Positions 8,956-19,341 of a stretch of DNA of 64,000 bases are shown piece after piece. The first letter of the stretch is position 1; every line of letters begins with the position of its first letter. The stretch is from Chersky-840 sp963848335 (GTDB lineage Bacteria > Actinomycetota > Acidimicrobiia > Acidimicrobiales > UBA8190): the NCBI GenBank assembly GCA_963848335.1, contig CAWKDD010000002.1, forward strand, positions 352,087-416,086, given 5' to 3'. A model generated the notes under the pieces. That model was not told the DNA's origin. It searched no databases and saw only the letters and a program-made list of their open reading frames with translations. A program made the translations under genes and the position numbers.

Positions 8956-9747
8956 GTGGCCGCTCCGATCATGCCCGGTGCCGAACCGTTCGCCCACGAC
9001 GGTGGTCCGCGGGGTGTGCTCGTGCTGCACGGGTTCACCGGGAACCCCCAGTCCATGCGACCGTTGGCCACCACCCTGGCTGCCGAGGGCTACACGGTCG
9101 ACCTCCCGCTCCTCCCCGGCCACGGCACCGCCATCGAGGACATGATCCCCACTCGGTGGTCCGACTACTGCGAAACGGCAGAGGCCGCGTACCGGAGCCT
9201 GGCCGGGCGCTGCGAGGTCGTCGCCATCGTGGCGCTCTCGATGGGAGGGACCCTGGCGTGCTGGCTGGCCGAGCATCACCCCGAAGTGGCCGGGATGGCG
9301 CTCGTCAACCCGTTCGTCGACCCTCCGGCGGACAGCTTCCGGGACGTCCTGCGGGGCATCTTGGACTCCGGGACCGAGATCGCCCCCGGTGTGGGATCCG
9401 ACATCGCCAAGGAGGGGTCGACCGAGCTGGCGTACCTCGGGTCGCCCATCGCGGCCGCGCTGAGCCTCTTCGACGGGATCGACGGCGTCGCCGCACGGCT
9501 CGACCACGTCACGTGCCCGGTCCTCGTGCTCTCGAGCCGGGAGGACCATGTCGTGCCCTCGTCGTCGGGTGACCTGCTCGTGGCCAAGGTATCGGGCCCG
9601 ATCGAACGGGTATGGCTCGAGCACAGCTATCACGTGGCCACGCTCGATCACGACGCCGAGCTCCTGACCACGAAGACGGTGGCTTTCGTGCGTGACGTGC
9701 TGAGCTCGGACACCGCCGGCGGGATGGTGACGGGGACGGCCGGCTGA
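8956..9747 (+). CDS. Alpha/beta hydrolase, Est30-like carboxylesterase
   Basis: A 263-residue cytoplasmic serine esterase or monoacylglycerol lipase. The oxyanion segment HGFTGNP is near residue 25. The nucleophile serine is in ALSMGG (the usual GLSMGG with Ala for Gly). The acid is probably in SSREDHVVP and the histidine in EHSYHVATLDHD, all as in the Est30 family. The start is GTG directly after a TAGCAT element. Its stop overlaps the ATG of gatC (TGATG), so it may be transcribed with gatCAB although the functions are unrelated. Confidence 0.85.
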   Translation: MAAPIMPGAEPFAHDGGPRGVLVLHGFTGNPQSMRPLATTLAAEGYTVDLPLLPGHGTAIEDMIPTRWSDYCETAEAAYRSLAGRCEVVAIVALSMGGTLACWLAEHHPEVAGMALVNPFVDPPADSFRDVLRGILDSGTEIAPGVGSDIAKEGSTELAYLGSPIAAALSLFDGIDGVAARLDHVTCPVLVLSSREDHVVPSSSGDLLVAKVSGPIERVWLEHSYHVATLDHDAELLTTKTVAFVRDVLSSDTAGGMVTGTAG

Positions 9748-10066
9748 TGGCCGGGGATGCCGAGTCGGGCAACACGGGCCTCACGCGCCAAGACGCCGCC
9801 TACGTGGCGCGTCTGGCCCGCATCAACCTGACCGACGACGAGCTGGACCTGTACGCGGTGCAGCTCGCCGCGGTCATCGGTCACGCGGCGGAGATCTCCG
9901 CGCTCGACACCGACGGGGTCGAGCCCACCGCCCACCCGTTACCGCTGCGCAACGTGACACGCGCCGACGAGCCGCGGCCCTCGCTCGACCGGGCCGAGGT
10001 GCTCGCCCAGGCGCCTTCGGTGGAAGACGGACGATTCCGGGTGCCGCCCATTCTCGGGGAGGCCCC

Positions 10067-10070
<4 letters not shown>
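9747..10070 (+). CDS. gatC: Asp/Glu-tRNA amidotransferase subunit C
   Basis: A 107-residue subunit that clamps GatA to GatB in the complex converting misacylated Glu-tRNA(Gln) or Asp-tRNA(Asn) to the amide form. Typical text includes VARLARINLTDDEL near the N-terminus and the C-terminal LRNVTRADEP. It begins in a TGATG overlap with the esterase gene and ends in a GTGA overlap with gatA, so translation is coupled across the operon. Confidence 0.95.
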
Positions 10071-11541
<1,471 letters not shown>

Positions 11542-11545
<4 letters not shown>

Positions 11546-12993
11546 GCGCACACGACGGGGAGTACCGGGGGTGGGAGCCGGTCATCGGCCTCGAAGTGCA
11601 CTGCGAGCTCAAGACCGCGACCAAGCTCTTCTGCGGCTGCCGCAACGCCTTCGGAGACGAGCCCAACACCAACGTGTGCCCGGTGTGTCTCGGCCTCCCG
11701 GGCTCGCTCCCGGTGCTCAACGTGCGCGCTGTCGAGTACGCCATGCGGATCGGACTGGCGCTCAATTGCGAGGTGCGGCCGTCCCTCTTCCACCGGAAGA
11801 ACTACTTCTACCCCGACATGCCCAAGGACTATCAAGTCAGTCAGTACGACGCGCCCATCAACGTGAGCGGGTGGCTCGAGCTGCCCGACGGCAGCAGGGT
11901 GCGGATCGAGCGGGCCCACATGGAAGAGGACACCGGCAAGACCTCCCACATCGGGGGAGGCGGTCGCATCCACGACGCCGATCACGCGCTCGTCGACTAC
12001 AACCGGGCCGGGGTGCCGCTGGTGGAGATCGTGTCCGCGCCCGACATCCGGTCGTCCGCCCAGGCCCGTCTGTACGCGTCGGAGCTCCGGGGCATCCTCG
12101 TCGCCACCGGCGCTTCGGACGGTCGCATGGAGGAGGGCTCGATGCGTGTCGACGCCAATGTCTCGGTGCGCCCCGCCGGGACCGACGAGCTCGGCACGCG
12201 TTGCGAGATCAAGAACCTGAACTCGCTGAGGTCGCTCGGAAGGGCCATCGAGTACGAGATCGAGCGCCAGGTGGGACTGCTGGAGTCCGGGGACAGCGTC
12301 GCCCAGCAGACTCGGCACTGGAACGAGGACCAGGGCGTCACCCTGGCCCTGCGTTCCAAGGAGGAGGCCTTCGACTACCGCTACTTCCCCGAGCCCGACC
12401 TCGTGCCCGTGGTGCCCGACGCCAGCTGGCAGTCCGAGGTGGCCACCTCGATCGGGCCCATGCCCGCGCAGCGTCGAGCGAAGCTCGCATCGCTGTTCGG
12501 TCCCGAGGCTCCGACGACTGCGCACGCCGACCAGATCGCCACGGTCGTCGAGCACGGTCTCGACGACCTCGTCTCCGCGGCTGCCCACGCGGGGGTGGAC
12601 GTCGGGCTGGCCCTGGCGCGCACGGCCAACGAGGCCTCCGCCGATCCCGACGCGGCGCGGCGCCTCGTCGTGGCCGGGTTCGTCGGTCTGCTTCGCATGG
12701 AGCAAGACGGCAAATTGAGCGCCACGCAGACCAAGACGGTGCTGGCCGACATGCTCGAGAACGGGGGGGATCCCGCCGAGATCGCCAAGCGCCGCGGGTT
12801 CGAGGCGCTCGACAGCGGTTCCCTGGTTGCCGTGGTGTCCGACGTCGTCGCTGCCCATCCTGAGGAGTGGCAGCGGTACGCGGGCGGGGAGGACAAGCTC
12901 GTGGGCTTTTTCACCGGGCACGTCATGCGGGCCACGAGCAACCGGGCCAACGGCAAGGAAGTTGCCGCCGAGCTCCGCCGCCTGCGGGGCTGA
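11542..12993 (+). CDS. gatB: Asp/Glu-tRNA amidotransferase subunit B
   Basis: A 483-residue subunit that phosphorylates and amidates the misacylated tRNA. The start is the ATG in the ATGA overlap with gatA, giving WEPVIGLEVHCEL near the N-terminus. The zinc-site cysteines are in FCGC and CPVCLGLPGSLP, and KNYFYPDMPKDYQVSQYD is family-typical. The C-terminal YqeY-like tail that holds tRNA is present and ends in TNGxxxG-like residues. Distance and overlap show a gatCAB operon. Confidence 0.97.
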
Positions 12994-13297
12994 CACGCCG
13001 GTCGGCGCCCGGGAGACCGGGTCGGCCCGAGAATCGGTGCGATCCTGGGAAGTGTGCGCCCTGTGAGGCGGTGCCGCGGGGCGCGGGGACCTTGCGAGCG
13101 GTCCCCACGGCCCCGCTGCCACCCCCCTGTGAATGACCCACCTCGGGAGGGAGTTGGGGAGTCCCGGGGAGCCACCCACATGCCCTCTACCCGGGAAGTG
13201 CTCCTGCCAACCTCCGAAACCGGGCGCGTCTGCGATGCCCGGGCACCGGCGCCCGTGTCCCCGACGACGGCGCGCCACAGCCCGGTGACCCGCGCCA
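12994..13297. other. Intergenic region after gatB with a GC hairpin
   Basis: No gene is seen here. A perfect 7-bp stem (GGGGACC at 13085-13091 with GGTCCCC at 13100-13106) inside a longer GC-rich palindromic stretch could end the gatCAB transcript, but it has no T tract. The final bases hold the TAGCCT element of the next gene. Confidence 0.5.
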
Positions 13298-13303
13298 TAG
13301 CCT
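13298..13303 (+). promoter_or_regulatory. -10 element TAGCCT, probable leaderless promoter
   Basis: TAGCCT is 6 nt before an ATG at 13310. The frame from that ATG joins the downstream membrane protein only if the run of eight G at 13327-13334 has nine. Confidence 0.45.
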
Positions 13304-13338
13304 GATGCCATGAGGGTGCGACAGTCGGGGGGGGATAC

Positions 13339-14055
13339 GTGACCCCGGGGGTGTCGGGGCGTCCCGATGTGGTGTGGCGGCTCCGGCGTGCGCCGTTGGC
13401 ACGGGCGGCACTCGGCTGGGTGGCCAGGATCTGTGTGGCCATGCTGGCGGTCGTGGCCGTCATCACGCTGCTGTTCGTCTGGGCCTTCGGCCATCCGGTG
13501 GCCTGGAGCGTGCTCGGCTGCCTGTTCGCCGTGCTCCCCCTGGTGGGGCTGGTGCTGTGTGTCGGTGTCGGTCTCCGGGCCGCGGTCGCCGCCGGCCCGG
13601 GCCGGATCGCGGTCCGGTTCCTCGGGCGGTGGCGCGTCGTCGACCTCGGACAGGTGCGTGTGGTCCGCCTCGCGGACCACGGGTCGTTTCCGGGCTTCAG
13701 TGGTTTCGGGGGAGCCGCCGGCTTCGGGGGGCCGGGAGCCATCGGCGGGATCGTCGGACTCCGAGGCCCCGGTGGCCCGGGCGGGACCGGCCCGAGCGGC
13801 TCCGAGGGAAGAGGTCCGCACGGTCGGGCCATCGTGTTCGAGGATGTCCACGGTGGCCGGGTGGAGATCGGGGTCGACGCCCTCGATGCCGGGCTCGCCG
13901 CGGTCGTGCGCGAGGGGCTGGCTGCGGACGCGCAGATCGATCCGGAGGCGGCGCGTGCCCTGGGTGGGGAGCCCGGCGCCGGCACCGGCACGACCGGTGC
14001 TCCCGGGGAGCCCGACGCAGGATCGCCGGAACCGGGGCTCGGCCACCGGCCCTAA
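13339..14055 (+). CDS. Two-helix membrane protein of unknown function
   Basis: A 238-residue protein with two hydrophobic helices (about residues 25-50 and 55-80), a beta-rich region resembling a bacterial PH-type fold (RIAVRFLGRWRVVDLG onwards), a Gly/Pro-rich insert around residues 115-155, and a low-complexity C-terminus. No family can be named with confidence. The first in-frame start is GTG 13339, but the promoter context and a G8 run suggest that translation begins at ATG 13310. It lies directly upstream of ilvD, which has its own -10 element. Confidence 0.55.
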   Translation: MTPGVSGRPDVVWRLRRAPLARAALGWVARICVAMLAVVAVITLLFVWAFGHPVAWSVLGCLFAVLPLVGLVLCVGVGLRAAVAAGPGRIAVRFLGRWRVVDLGQVRVVRLADHGSFPGFSGFGGAAGFGGPGAIGGIVGLRGPGGPGGTGPSGSEGRGPHGRAIVFEDVHGGRVEIGVDALDAGLAAVVREGLAADAQIDPEAARALGGEPGAGTGTTGAPGEPDAGSPEPGLGHRP

Positions 14056-14058
14056 CCT
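14053..14058 (+). promoter_or_regulatory. -10 element TAACCT of ilvD
   Basis: TAACCT lies 8 nt before the ilvD ATG with no ribosome binding site. Unlike ilvB, leuA and leuB, no leader peptide or terminator is visible here. Confidence 0.45.
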
Positions 14059-14066
14059 TGGGGCCC

Positions 14067-15824
14067 ATGGCTTCCGACGACCAGACCGGCGCAGCACCGA
14101 CCGACTCCACCGCCGCAGCGATGGCGGCTCCGGGGCCGCACGGCATGAAGATCCGCAGCTTCGAAGTCACCGACGGACCTACCCGCGCTCCGGCCCGGGC
14201 CATGCTGCGTGCCATCGGCATGACCGACGACGACTGGGTCAAGCCCCAGGTGGGGGTGGCCTCGTCGTGGAACGAGGTCACGCCGTGCAACCTGCCGCTC
14301 GACAGGCTGGCCAAGCGCTCCAAGGAAGGGGTGCGTGACGCCGGCGGATTCCCGGTCGAGTTCGTCACCATCGCCGTGTCCGACGGGATCTCCATGGGCC
14401 ACGAGGGCATGCGCGCCTCGCTCGTGTCGAGAGAGGTGATCGCCGATTCCATCGAGACCGTCATGCACGCGGAGCGCTTCGACGCCCTTCTGACCTTCGC
14501 CGGCTGCGACAAGTCGCTGCCGGGCATGCTCATGGCCGCCGCCCGCCTGAACCTGCCGGCCGTCTTCCTCTACGGGGGGTCGATCCTCCCCGGGAAGATC
14601 CCCGGCCGTCCCGACGACCAGCTCCTCGACATCGTGAGCGTCTTCGAGGCCGTGGGTGCCAACGCCGCGGGTTCTCTCACCGACGAGGAGCTCTCCCTCA
14701 TCGAGCACCACGCCTGCCCCACGGCCGGCTCGTGCGCGGGCATGTTCACCGCCAACACCATGTCCTCGGTGGCCGAGGCCATCGGCATGTGCCTGCCGGG
14801 CTCGGCATCCCCCTCGGCCATCGATCCCCGCCGCCAGGACTTCGCCTACGAGTCCGGTGGCGCCGTCATCGAGCTGCTCGCCCGCGACATCCGGCCCCGG
14901 GACATCATGACCAAACCGGCCTTCGAGAACGCCATCGCCGTGGTGATGGCGCTGGGCGGATCGACCAACGCCGTGCTGCACCTGCTCGCCATCGCCAACG
15001 AGGCGCGCGTCGAGCTCTCTCTCGACGACTTCAACAAGGTGGCCGCCCGCGTGCCGCACATCGCCGACACCAAGCCCCACGGCAGGTACCACATGGTGGA
15101 CGTGGACCGGGTGGGCGGCGTCCCCATGGTCATGCGGGAGCTGCTCGATGCCGGCCTCCTGCACGGGGACTGCCTCACGGTCACCGGTGCCACCGTCGCC
15201 GAGAACCTCGCCGCCCTCGACCCGCCCCCTCCCGACGGAGAGGTGGTGCACCCGCTGTCGGCGCCGATCCACGCCGGCGGTGGCATCGCCGTGCTGCGGG
15301 GGTCGATGGCCCCCAACGGCGGGGTGGTCAAGGTGGCGGGCATCGACTCGCCCCGCTTCGAAGGCACGGCGCAGGTGTTCGACGGCGAGCAGGACGCGCT
15401 CGACGCCATCCTGGCGGGGAAGATCGAGCCCGGGACCGTGGTGGTCATCCGCTACGAGGGGCCCAAGGGCGGCCCCGGGATGCGCGAGATGCTGGCCGTG
15501 ACCGGAGCCATGAAGGGGGCGGGCCGGGGCGGCGACTGCGCGCTGGTGACCGACGGCCGGTTCTCGGGCGGCACCCACGGGTTCTGCGTCGGACACGTCG
15601 CCCCCGAAGCCGTCGACGGCGGGCCCATCGCCTTCGCCGCCGACGGCGACCGCATCGTGATCGACGTCACCGCCAAGCGCCTCGACCTCGTCGTCGACGA
15701 CGCCGAGCTGGCGCGCCGACGCGGCCAGTGGAAGCTTCCCGAGCCGCGCTACACCACGGGGGTCCTGGCCAAGTACGCGCGCCTGGTGACCGGCGCCGAG
15801 CGGGGCGCGGTCACCGAGCCCTGA
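14067..15824 (+). CDS. ilvD: Dihydroxy-acid dehydratase
   Basis: Dehydrates 2,3-dihydroxy-3-methylbutyrate or -valerate in valine/leucine and isoleucine synthesis. The 585-residue protein has the iron-sulfur cysteines in FAGCDKSLPGM and CPTAGSCAGMF, the metal-binding region, and the C-terminal segment VTDGRFSGGTHGFCVGH typical of the IlvD/Edd family. The ATG start is fixed by the -10 element and by the conserved MKIRSFEVTDGPTRAPARAM text soon after. It is on the same strand as ilvBNC but separated by a methyltransferase gene on the other strand. Confidence 0.97.
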   Translation: MASDDQTGAAPTDSTAAAMAAPGPHGMKIRSFEVTDGPTRAPARAMLRAIGMTDDDWVKPQVGVASSWNEVTPCNLPLDRLAKRSKEGVRDAGGFPVEFVTIAVSDGISMGHEGMRASLVSREVIADSIETVMHAERFDALLTFAGCDKSLPGMLMAAARLNLPAVFLYGGSILPGKIPGRPDDQLLDIVSVFEAVGANAAGSLTDEELSLIEHHACPTAGSCAGMFTANTMSSVAEAIGMCLPGSASPSAIDPRRQDFAYESGGAVIELLARDIRPRDIMTKPAFENAIAVVMALGGSTNAVLHLLAIANEARVELSLDDFNKVAARVPHIADTKPHGRYHMVDVDRVGGVPMVMRELLDAGLLHGDCLTVTGATVAENLAALDPPPPDGEVVHPLSAPIHAGGGIAVLRGSMAPNGGVVKVAGIDSPRFEGTAQVFDGEQDALDAILAGKIEPGTVVVIRYEGPKGGPGMREMLAVTGAMKGAGRGGDCALVTDGRFSGGTHGFCVGHVAPEAVDGGPIAFAADGDRIVIDVTAKRLDLVVDDAELARRRGQWKLPEPRYTTGVLAKYARLVTGAERGAVTEP

Positions 15825-15864
15825 ACGGCGCCCGGCTCCGGACGGCGCCGGTCGGGCGGGCCGG

Positions 15865-16662
15865 TCAGGTCCGGGTCGCCCGCCAGCAGCTCGTGACGTA
15901 GGGCAGCACGATGCGGCCCCTCCCCGCCACCGCCGGGTGGCTGGCCACGAAGTCGCCGACGCGCTCGAGCACGGCCGAGCGCTCCTCGTCGGGCAGGACC
16001 TGCACGTGGCTGCGGGTGGCGACCAGGTCCACGATGTCGCTGGGCGCCAGCTCCTGGGACCACCGGAAGTCGCGGGCCGCCACGGCGGTGAACGGCGATC
16101 CCGCCGGGAGCCTCACGTTGGCCGCATGCCGGTGCGCGTCCTCGCCGCCGAACACCGATCCCAGCTCCGCCATCCACTCGACCCGCTCGTCGCGCAGGTT
16201 CCACAGCAGCCCGAAGGTCCCCCCCGCCCGCAGCACGCGGGCCACCTCGGAGGTCGCCTGGGCGAGCTCCACCCAGTGCCACATCTGGGCGCCGACGACG
16301 ACGTCGACGGACCCGTCCTCGACGGGCAGGTCCTCGGCGCTCCCGGCCCGCACGTCGGCACGGGGGACACGCTCCTCGAGCACGGCCCGCATGTGGGGGT
16401 CGGGCTCGACCGCCACGACGTCGAGGCCCCGGGCCACGAGGTCCCTCGTCAGCGCCCCCGTCCCCGCCCCGAGGTCCAGAACCTTGCGGCGCGGCATGCC
16501 GGCGGCCCGGCGCGACGCGTCGGGACCCCCGACCCCCGAGGCCGGCCCCGACGCCTCGAGCAACCACGAGACGCCGTCGGGCGGGTACCCGGGACGGACC
16601 CGGTCATAGGTCGTGGCGACGGGCCCGAAGGACCGGGCTCGACGGGCGGTGAGCTCGTCCAT
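15865..16662 (-). CDS. Class I SAM-dependent methyltransferase
   Basis: A 265-residue small-molecule methyltransferase of the Methyltransf_11/UbiE-like type. The SAM-binding motif I is VLDLGAGTGALTRDL, followed by an acidic residue in VAVEPDPHMR and motif II-like DVVVGAQMWHW. The start is taken at MDELTARRARSFG because a minus-strand TAGGGT element sits 8 nt upstream; the frame remains open further upstream into the ilv promoter. The substrate is not predictable. It is divergent from the ilv operon. Confidence 0.8.
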   Translation of the reverse strand: MDELTARRARSFGPVATTYDRVRPGYPPDGVSWLLEASGPASGVGGPDASRRAAGMPRRKVLDLGAGTGALTRDLVARGLDVVAVEPDPHMRAVLEERVPRADVRAGSAEDLPVEDGSVDVVVGAQMWHWVELAQATSEVARVLRAGGTFGLLWNLRDERVEWMAELGSVFGGEDAHRHAANVRLPAGSPFTAVAARDFRWSQELAPSDIVDLVATRSHVQVLPDEERSAVLERVGDFVASHPAVAGRGRIVLPYVTSCWRATRT

Positions 16663-16670
16663 GGCGCACA

Positions 16671-16676
16671 ACCCTA
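16671..16676 (-). promoter_or_regulatory. -10 element TAGGGT of the methyltransferase gene
   Basis: Read on the minus strand, TAGGGT is followed by 8 nt and the ATG at 16662, another leaderless arrangement. Confidence 0.4.
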
Positions 16677-16721
16677 CGGGGGTGCGCCGCAGGTGCCCAT
16701 TCCGGAATGCGGCGGGAGGGG

Positions 16722-16750
16722 TTGCCGCGCCCCTCCGGGCGTGCGACACT
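16722..16750 (+). promoter_or_regulatory. Promoter of the ilvBNC leader
   Basis: TTGCCG at 16722-16727 and GACACT at 16745-16750 are separated by 17 nt. The leader-peptide ATG follows the -10 by 9 nt, so transcription probably starts at or a few bases before that ATG. Confidence 0.55.
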
Positions 16751-16759
16751 GTACGGACC

Positions 16760-16810
16760 ATGAACGGAGAACCACTGACCGCCGACCGCCTTCTCGTAGT
16801 TCTCCGGTAG
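16760..16810 (+). CDS. ilvB leader peptide (16 residues)
   Basis: The short frame reads MNGEPLTADRLLVVLR and stops with TAG. Five of its last six residues before the stop are Leu or Val, encoded CTT CTC GTA GTT CTC. CTT, GTA and GTT are rare in this GC-rich genome. A ribosome would slow here when charged Leu or Val tRNA is scarce. The peptide has no ribosome binding site and appears to be translated from a leaderless start. The stop codon abuts the first attenuator hairpin. Actinobacterial ilvB attenuation by short leader peptides is known; this particular peptide is read directly from the sequence. Confidence 0.75.
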   Translation: MNGEPLTADRLLVVLR

Positions 16811-16876
16811 CGCACGTCGCCGCACCAGCGGCTCCGTGCGCCTTGCGACCTCCCCGACGGGAGGTCGTTTCATTTT
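16810..16876 (+). terminator. ilvBNC attenuator: pause hairpin and terminator
   Basis: The first hairpin pairs GCGCACG (16810-16816) with CGTGCGC (16835-16841). The second pairs 16845-16854 with 16859-16868 over ten base pairs (the last a G-U) around a CGAC loop. It is followed by the tract TTTCATTTT, as expected of an intrinsic terminator located before ilvB. An antiterminator pairing could not be fixed by eye. Confidence 0.75.
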
Positions 16877-16954
16877 CCGGGCACGGAGCCCGGACCCCAA
16901 GAGACCCACCGGATCCCCCACACCAGCCAGCCAGACAGACAGGACGGGAACACC

Positions 16955-18727
16955 ATGCGACTGACAGGGGCCCAGGCCCTCATCAAGAGCCTCGAGATGC
17001 AGCACGTGGAGGTCATCTTCGGCCTCCCCGGCGGCGCCATCCTGCCCGTGTACGACCCCATCCTCGACTCGTCGATCCGCCACGTGCTGGTGCGTCACGA
17101 GCAGGGGGCGGGGCACATGGCCGAGGGCTACGCGCACGTCACGGGCCGGCCCGGCGTGGCCATGGTCACGAGCGGTCCGGGTGCCACCAACATCGTGACC
17201 CCGCTCGCCGATGCCATGATGGACTCGATCCCCATGGTCGTGATCACGGGGCAGGTGCCCACCACCGCCATCGGCACCGACGCCTTCCAGGAATGCCCCA
17301 TCACCGGCGTCACCATGGACGTGACCAAGCACAACTGGCTCGTCACCGATGCCCAGGACCTGCCGAGGGTGATCGCCGAGGCCTTCCACGTCGCCACCAC
17401 CGGCCGCCCCGGCCCGGTGCTCGTCGACGTCCCCAAGGACGTGTCCAACGCCCTCATGGACTGGTACTGGCCCGCCGGGATCGAGGAGCTCGACCTCCCG
17501 GGCTACAAGCCGCAGACCGAGGGGGACCCGGCCCTCGTGCGCCAGGCCGCCGAGCTGATCCTGGGTTCGGCGCGCCCGGTGATCTACGCCGGGGGCGGGA
17601 TCTTGAAGGCGCGCGCCGCCGCCGCGCTGAAGGAGCTGGCGGAGCGCACCGGCATCCCCGTCGTCACCACGCTCATGGCCCGGGGGGCGTTCCCCGACCG
17701 CCACCCGCTGTGCCTCGGCATGCCCGGCATGCACGGGAACTACACCGCCGTCACCGCCATGCAGAACGCTGATCTGCTGGTGGCGCTGGGGAGCCGCTTC
17801 GACGACCGGGTCACGGGCAAGATCAGCGCCTTCGCCCCCGACGCCAAGATCATCCACGTCGACATCGACCCCGCCGAGCTGGGCAAGGTGCGTCGGCCCG
17901 ACGTCGCCATCGCGGGCGACGCCCGCGTCGTCATCGAGGAGCTGCTGCGGGCCCTGGAGTCCCTGGGACTGGGCCCGGCCGGGAGTGCCCCGGTGGGTGG
18001 TGACCGCTCCCCGGCCGGTGCCCGCCCCGACCTCGCCCCCTGGATGGCGCAGCTACGCGCCTGGCAACAGGAGTTCCCCCTCACCTACGACCAGGAGGAG
18101 GGTGGGGCGCTCAAGCCCCAGTTCGTGGTGGAGACCCTGCGCGACGCCACGCCGCAGGACACCATCGTCGTGGCCGGGGTGGGCCAGCATCAGATGTGGG
18201 CGTCGCAGTACTGGCGCTTCGACAACCCCTACACGTGGGTCAACTCCGGGGGCGCGGGGACCATGGGTTTTGCCGTGCCCGCCGCCATCGGGGCCAAGGT
18301 GGGCCGGCCCGACAAGATGGTGTGGGCCATCGACGGGGACGGCTGTTTCCAGATGACCGCCCAGGAGCTCGTCACCGCCTCGGCCGAGCGCATCCCCATC
18401 AAGGTGGCCATCCTCAACAACGCCTACCTGGGCATGGTGCGCCAGTGGCAGGAGCTGTTCTACGAGGAGCGGTACTCCGAGGTGTACCTGTCGCCCGACC
18501 TCCCCGACTACGTGAAATGGGCCGAGGCCATGGGATGCGTGGGGCTCAAGGTGGAGTCGGCCGAGGAGGTGGCCCCCGCCATCGAGAAGGCGAACGGGAT
18601 CGACGACCGTCCCGTGGTCATCGACTTCCGCACCGACGCCTTCGAGAAGGTCTATCCCATGGTTCCCGCCGGTGCCTCCAATTCCGACATCATCGTGGGA
18701 CCTTCCGGTGGGGAGGGGGGCCGGTGA
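16955..18727 (+). CDS. ilvB: Acetolactate synthase, large (catalytic) subunit
   Basis: Thiamine diphosphate enzyme that condenses pyruvate with pyruvate or 2-oxobutyrate, the first shared step for Val/Leu and Ile. The 590-residue protein has the catalytic glutamate in VRHEQGAGHMAEGYA, a FAD-binding middle domain, and the ThDP motif GDGCFQMT...NN near residues 465-490. It is preceded by the attenuator leader and overlaps ilvN by four bases (GTGA). ATG 16955 is chosen by the conserved start of the enzyme (LTGAQALIKSLE). Confidence 0.97.
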   Translation: MRLTGAQALIKSLEMQHVEVIFGLPGGAILPVYDPILDSSIRHVLVRHEQGAGHMAEGYAHVTGRPGVAMVTSGPGATNIVTPLADAMMDSIPMVVITGQVPTTAIGTDAFQECPITGVTMDVTKHNWLVTDAQDLPRVIAEAFHVATTGRPGPVLVDVPKDVSNALMDWYWPAGIEELDLPGYKPQTEGDPALVRQAAELILGSARPVIYAGGGILKARAAAALKELAERTGIPVVTTLMARGAFPDRHPLCLGMPGMHGNYTAVTAMQNADLLVALGSRFDDRVTGKISAFAPDAKIIHVDIDPAELGKVRRPDVAIAGDARVVIEELLRALESLGLGPAGSAPVGGDRSPAGARPDLAPWMAQLRAWQQEFPLTYDQEEGGALKPQFVVETLRDATPQDTIVVAGVGQHQMWASQYWRFDNPYTWVNSGGAGTMGFAVPAAIGAKVGRPDKMVWAIDGDGCFQMTAQELVTASAERIPIKVAILNNAYLGMVRQWQELFYEERYSEVYLSPDLPDYVKWAEAMGCVGLKVESAEEVAPAIEKANGIDDRPVVIDFRTDAFEKVYPMVPAGASNSDIIVGPSGGEGGR

Positions 18728-19340
18728 GCGCCCCCGCCCCGGCCGTGGGGAACCAGCCGGCCGTGCTCGATCACCAGGCGGGCAATCCGCCGCGCCACCA
18801 CATCGTCACCGCCACGGTCGAGAACAAGGCCGGCGTGCTCGCCCGCGTGGCCGGCCTGTTCAGCCGGCGGGGGTTCAACATCTTCTCGCTGGCGGTGGCG
18901 CCCACCGACGACGAGCGCTTCAGCCGCATCACGATCGTGGTGGACGTGGAGTCGGCGCCTCTCGAGCAGATCGTGAAGCAGCTCGACAAACTGATCAACG
19001 TGGTGCGCATCACCGAGCTCGCCCCCGACGAGGCGGTCGAGCGCGAGATGCTGCTCGTCACGGTCGAGGCCCCCCCTCGGCGCGCCACGACGTGCTCGCG
19101 CACGCCGAGGCCTTCGGGGCCACGGTCCTCGACGAGGGCGAAGGGCTCGCCACCGTGATGCTGGCGGGCACCCCGGGCAGCATCGACGAGTTCGAGAACC
19201 TCGTCCGGCCCTTCGGCATCACCGAGCTCCAGCGGACGGGCCGGGTGGCCCTGCCTAAGCTGGGGCCCGGCGCCGCCCGGGGGCGGGACGCCCCCCCGTT
19301 GCACAGCGTCACCGGGGATCTCCAGGGAGAGGCAGGCTGA
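18724..19340 (+). CDS. ilvN: Acetolactate synthase, small (regulatory) subunit, one frameshift
   Basis: Regulatory subunit that stimulates IlvB and confers feedback inhibition by valine. The N-terminal ACT domain is clear (HHIVTATVENKAGVLARVAGLFSRRG within residues 20-45), and a second ACT-like domain follows. The GTG start overlaps the ilvB stop. Translation is in frame 1 to about nt 19070 and continues in frame 3. The break is in a run of seven C (19070-19076). An eighth C gives EAPPSARHDVL and restores about 205 residues, so a homopolymer error is very likely. It is followed one base later by ilvC. Confidence 0.93.
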
Positions 19341-19341
19341 G

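Noticed and set aside
18990..19100. Split ilvN genes or a real pseudogene
   Set aside because: One extra C in a run of seven C restores the family sequence exactly, and the pathway is otherwise complete.
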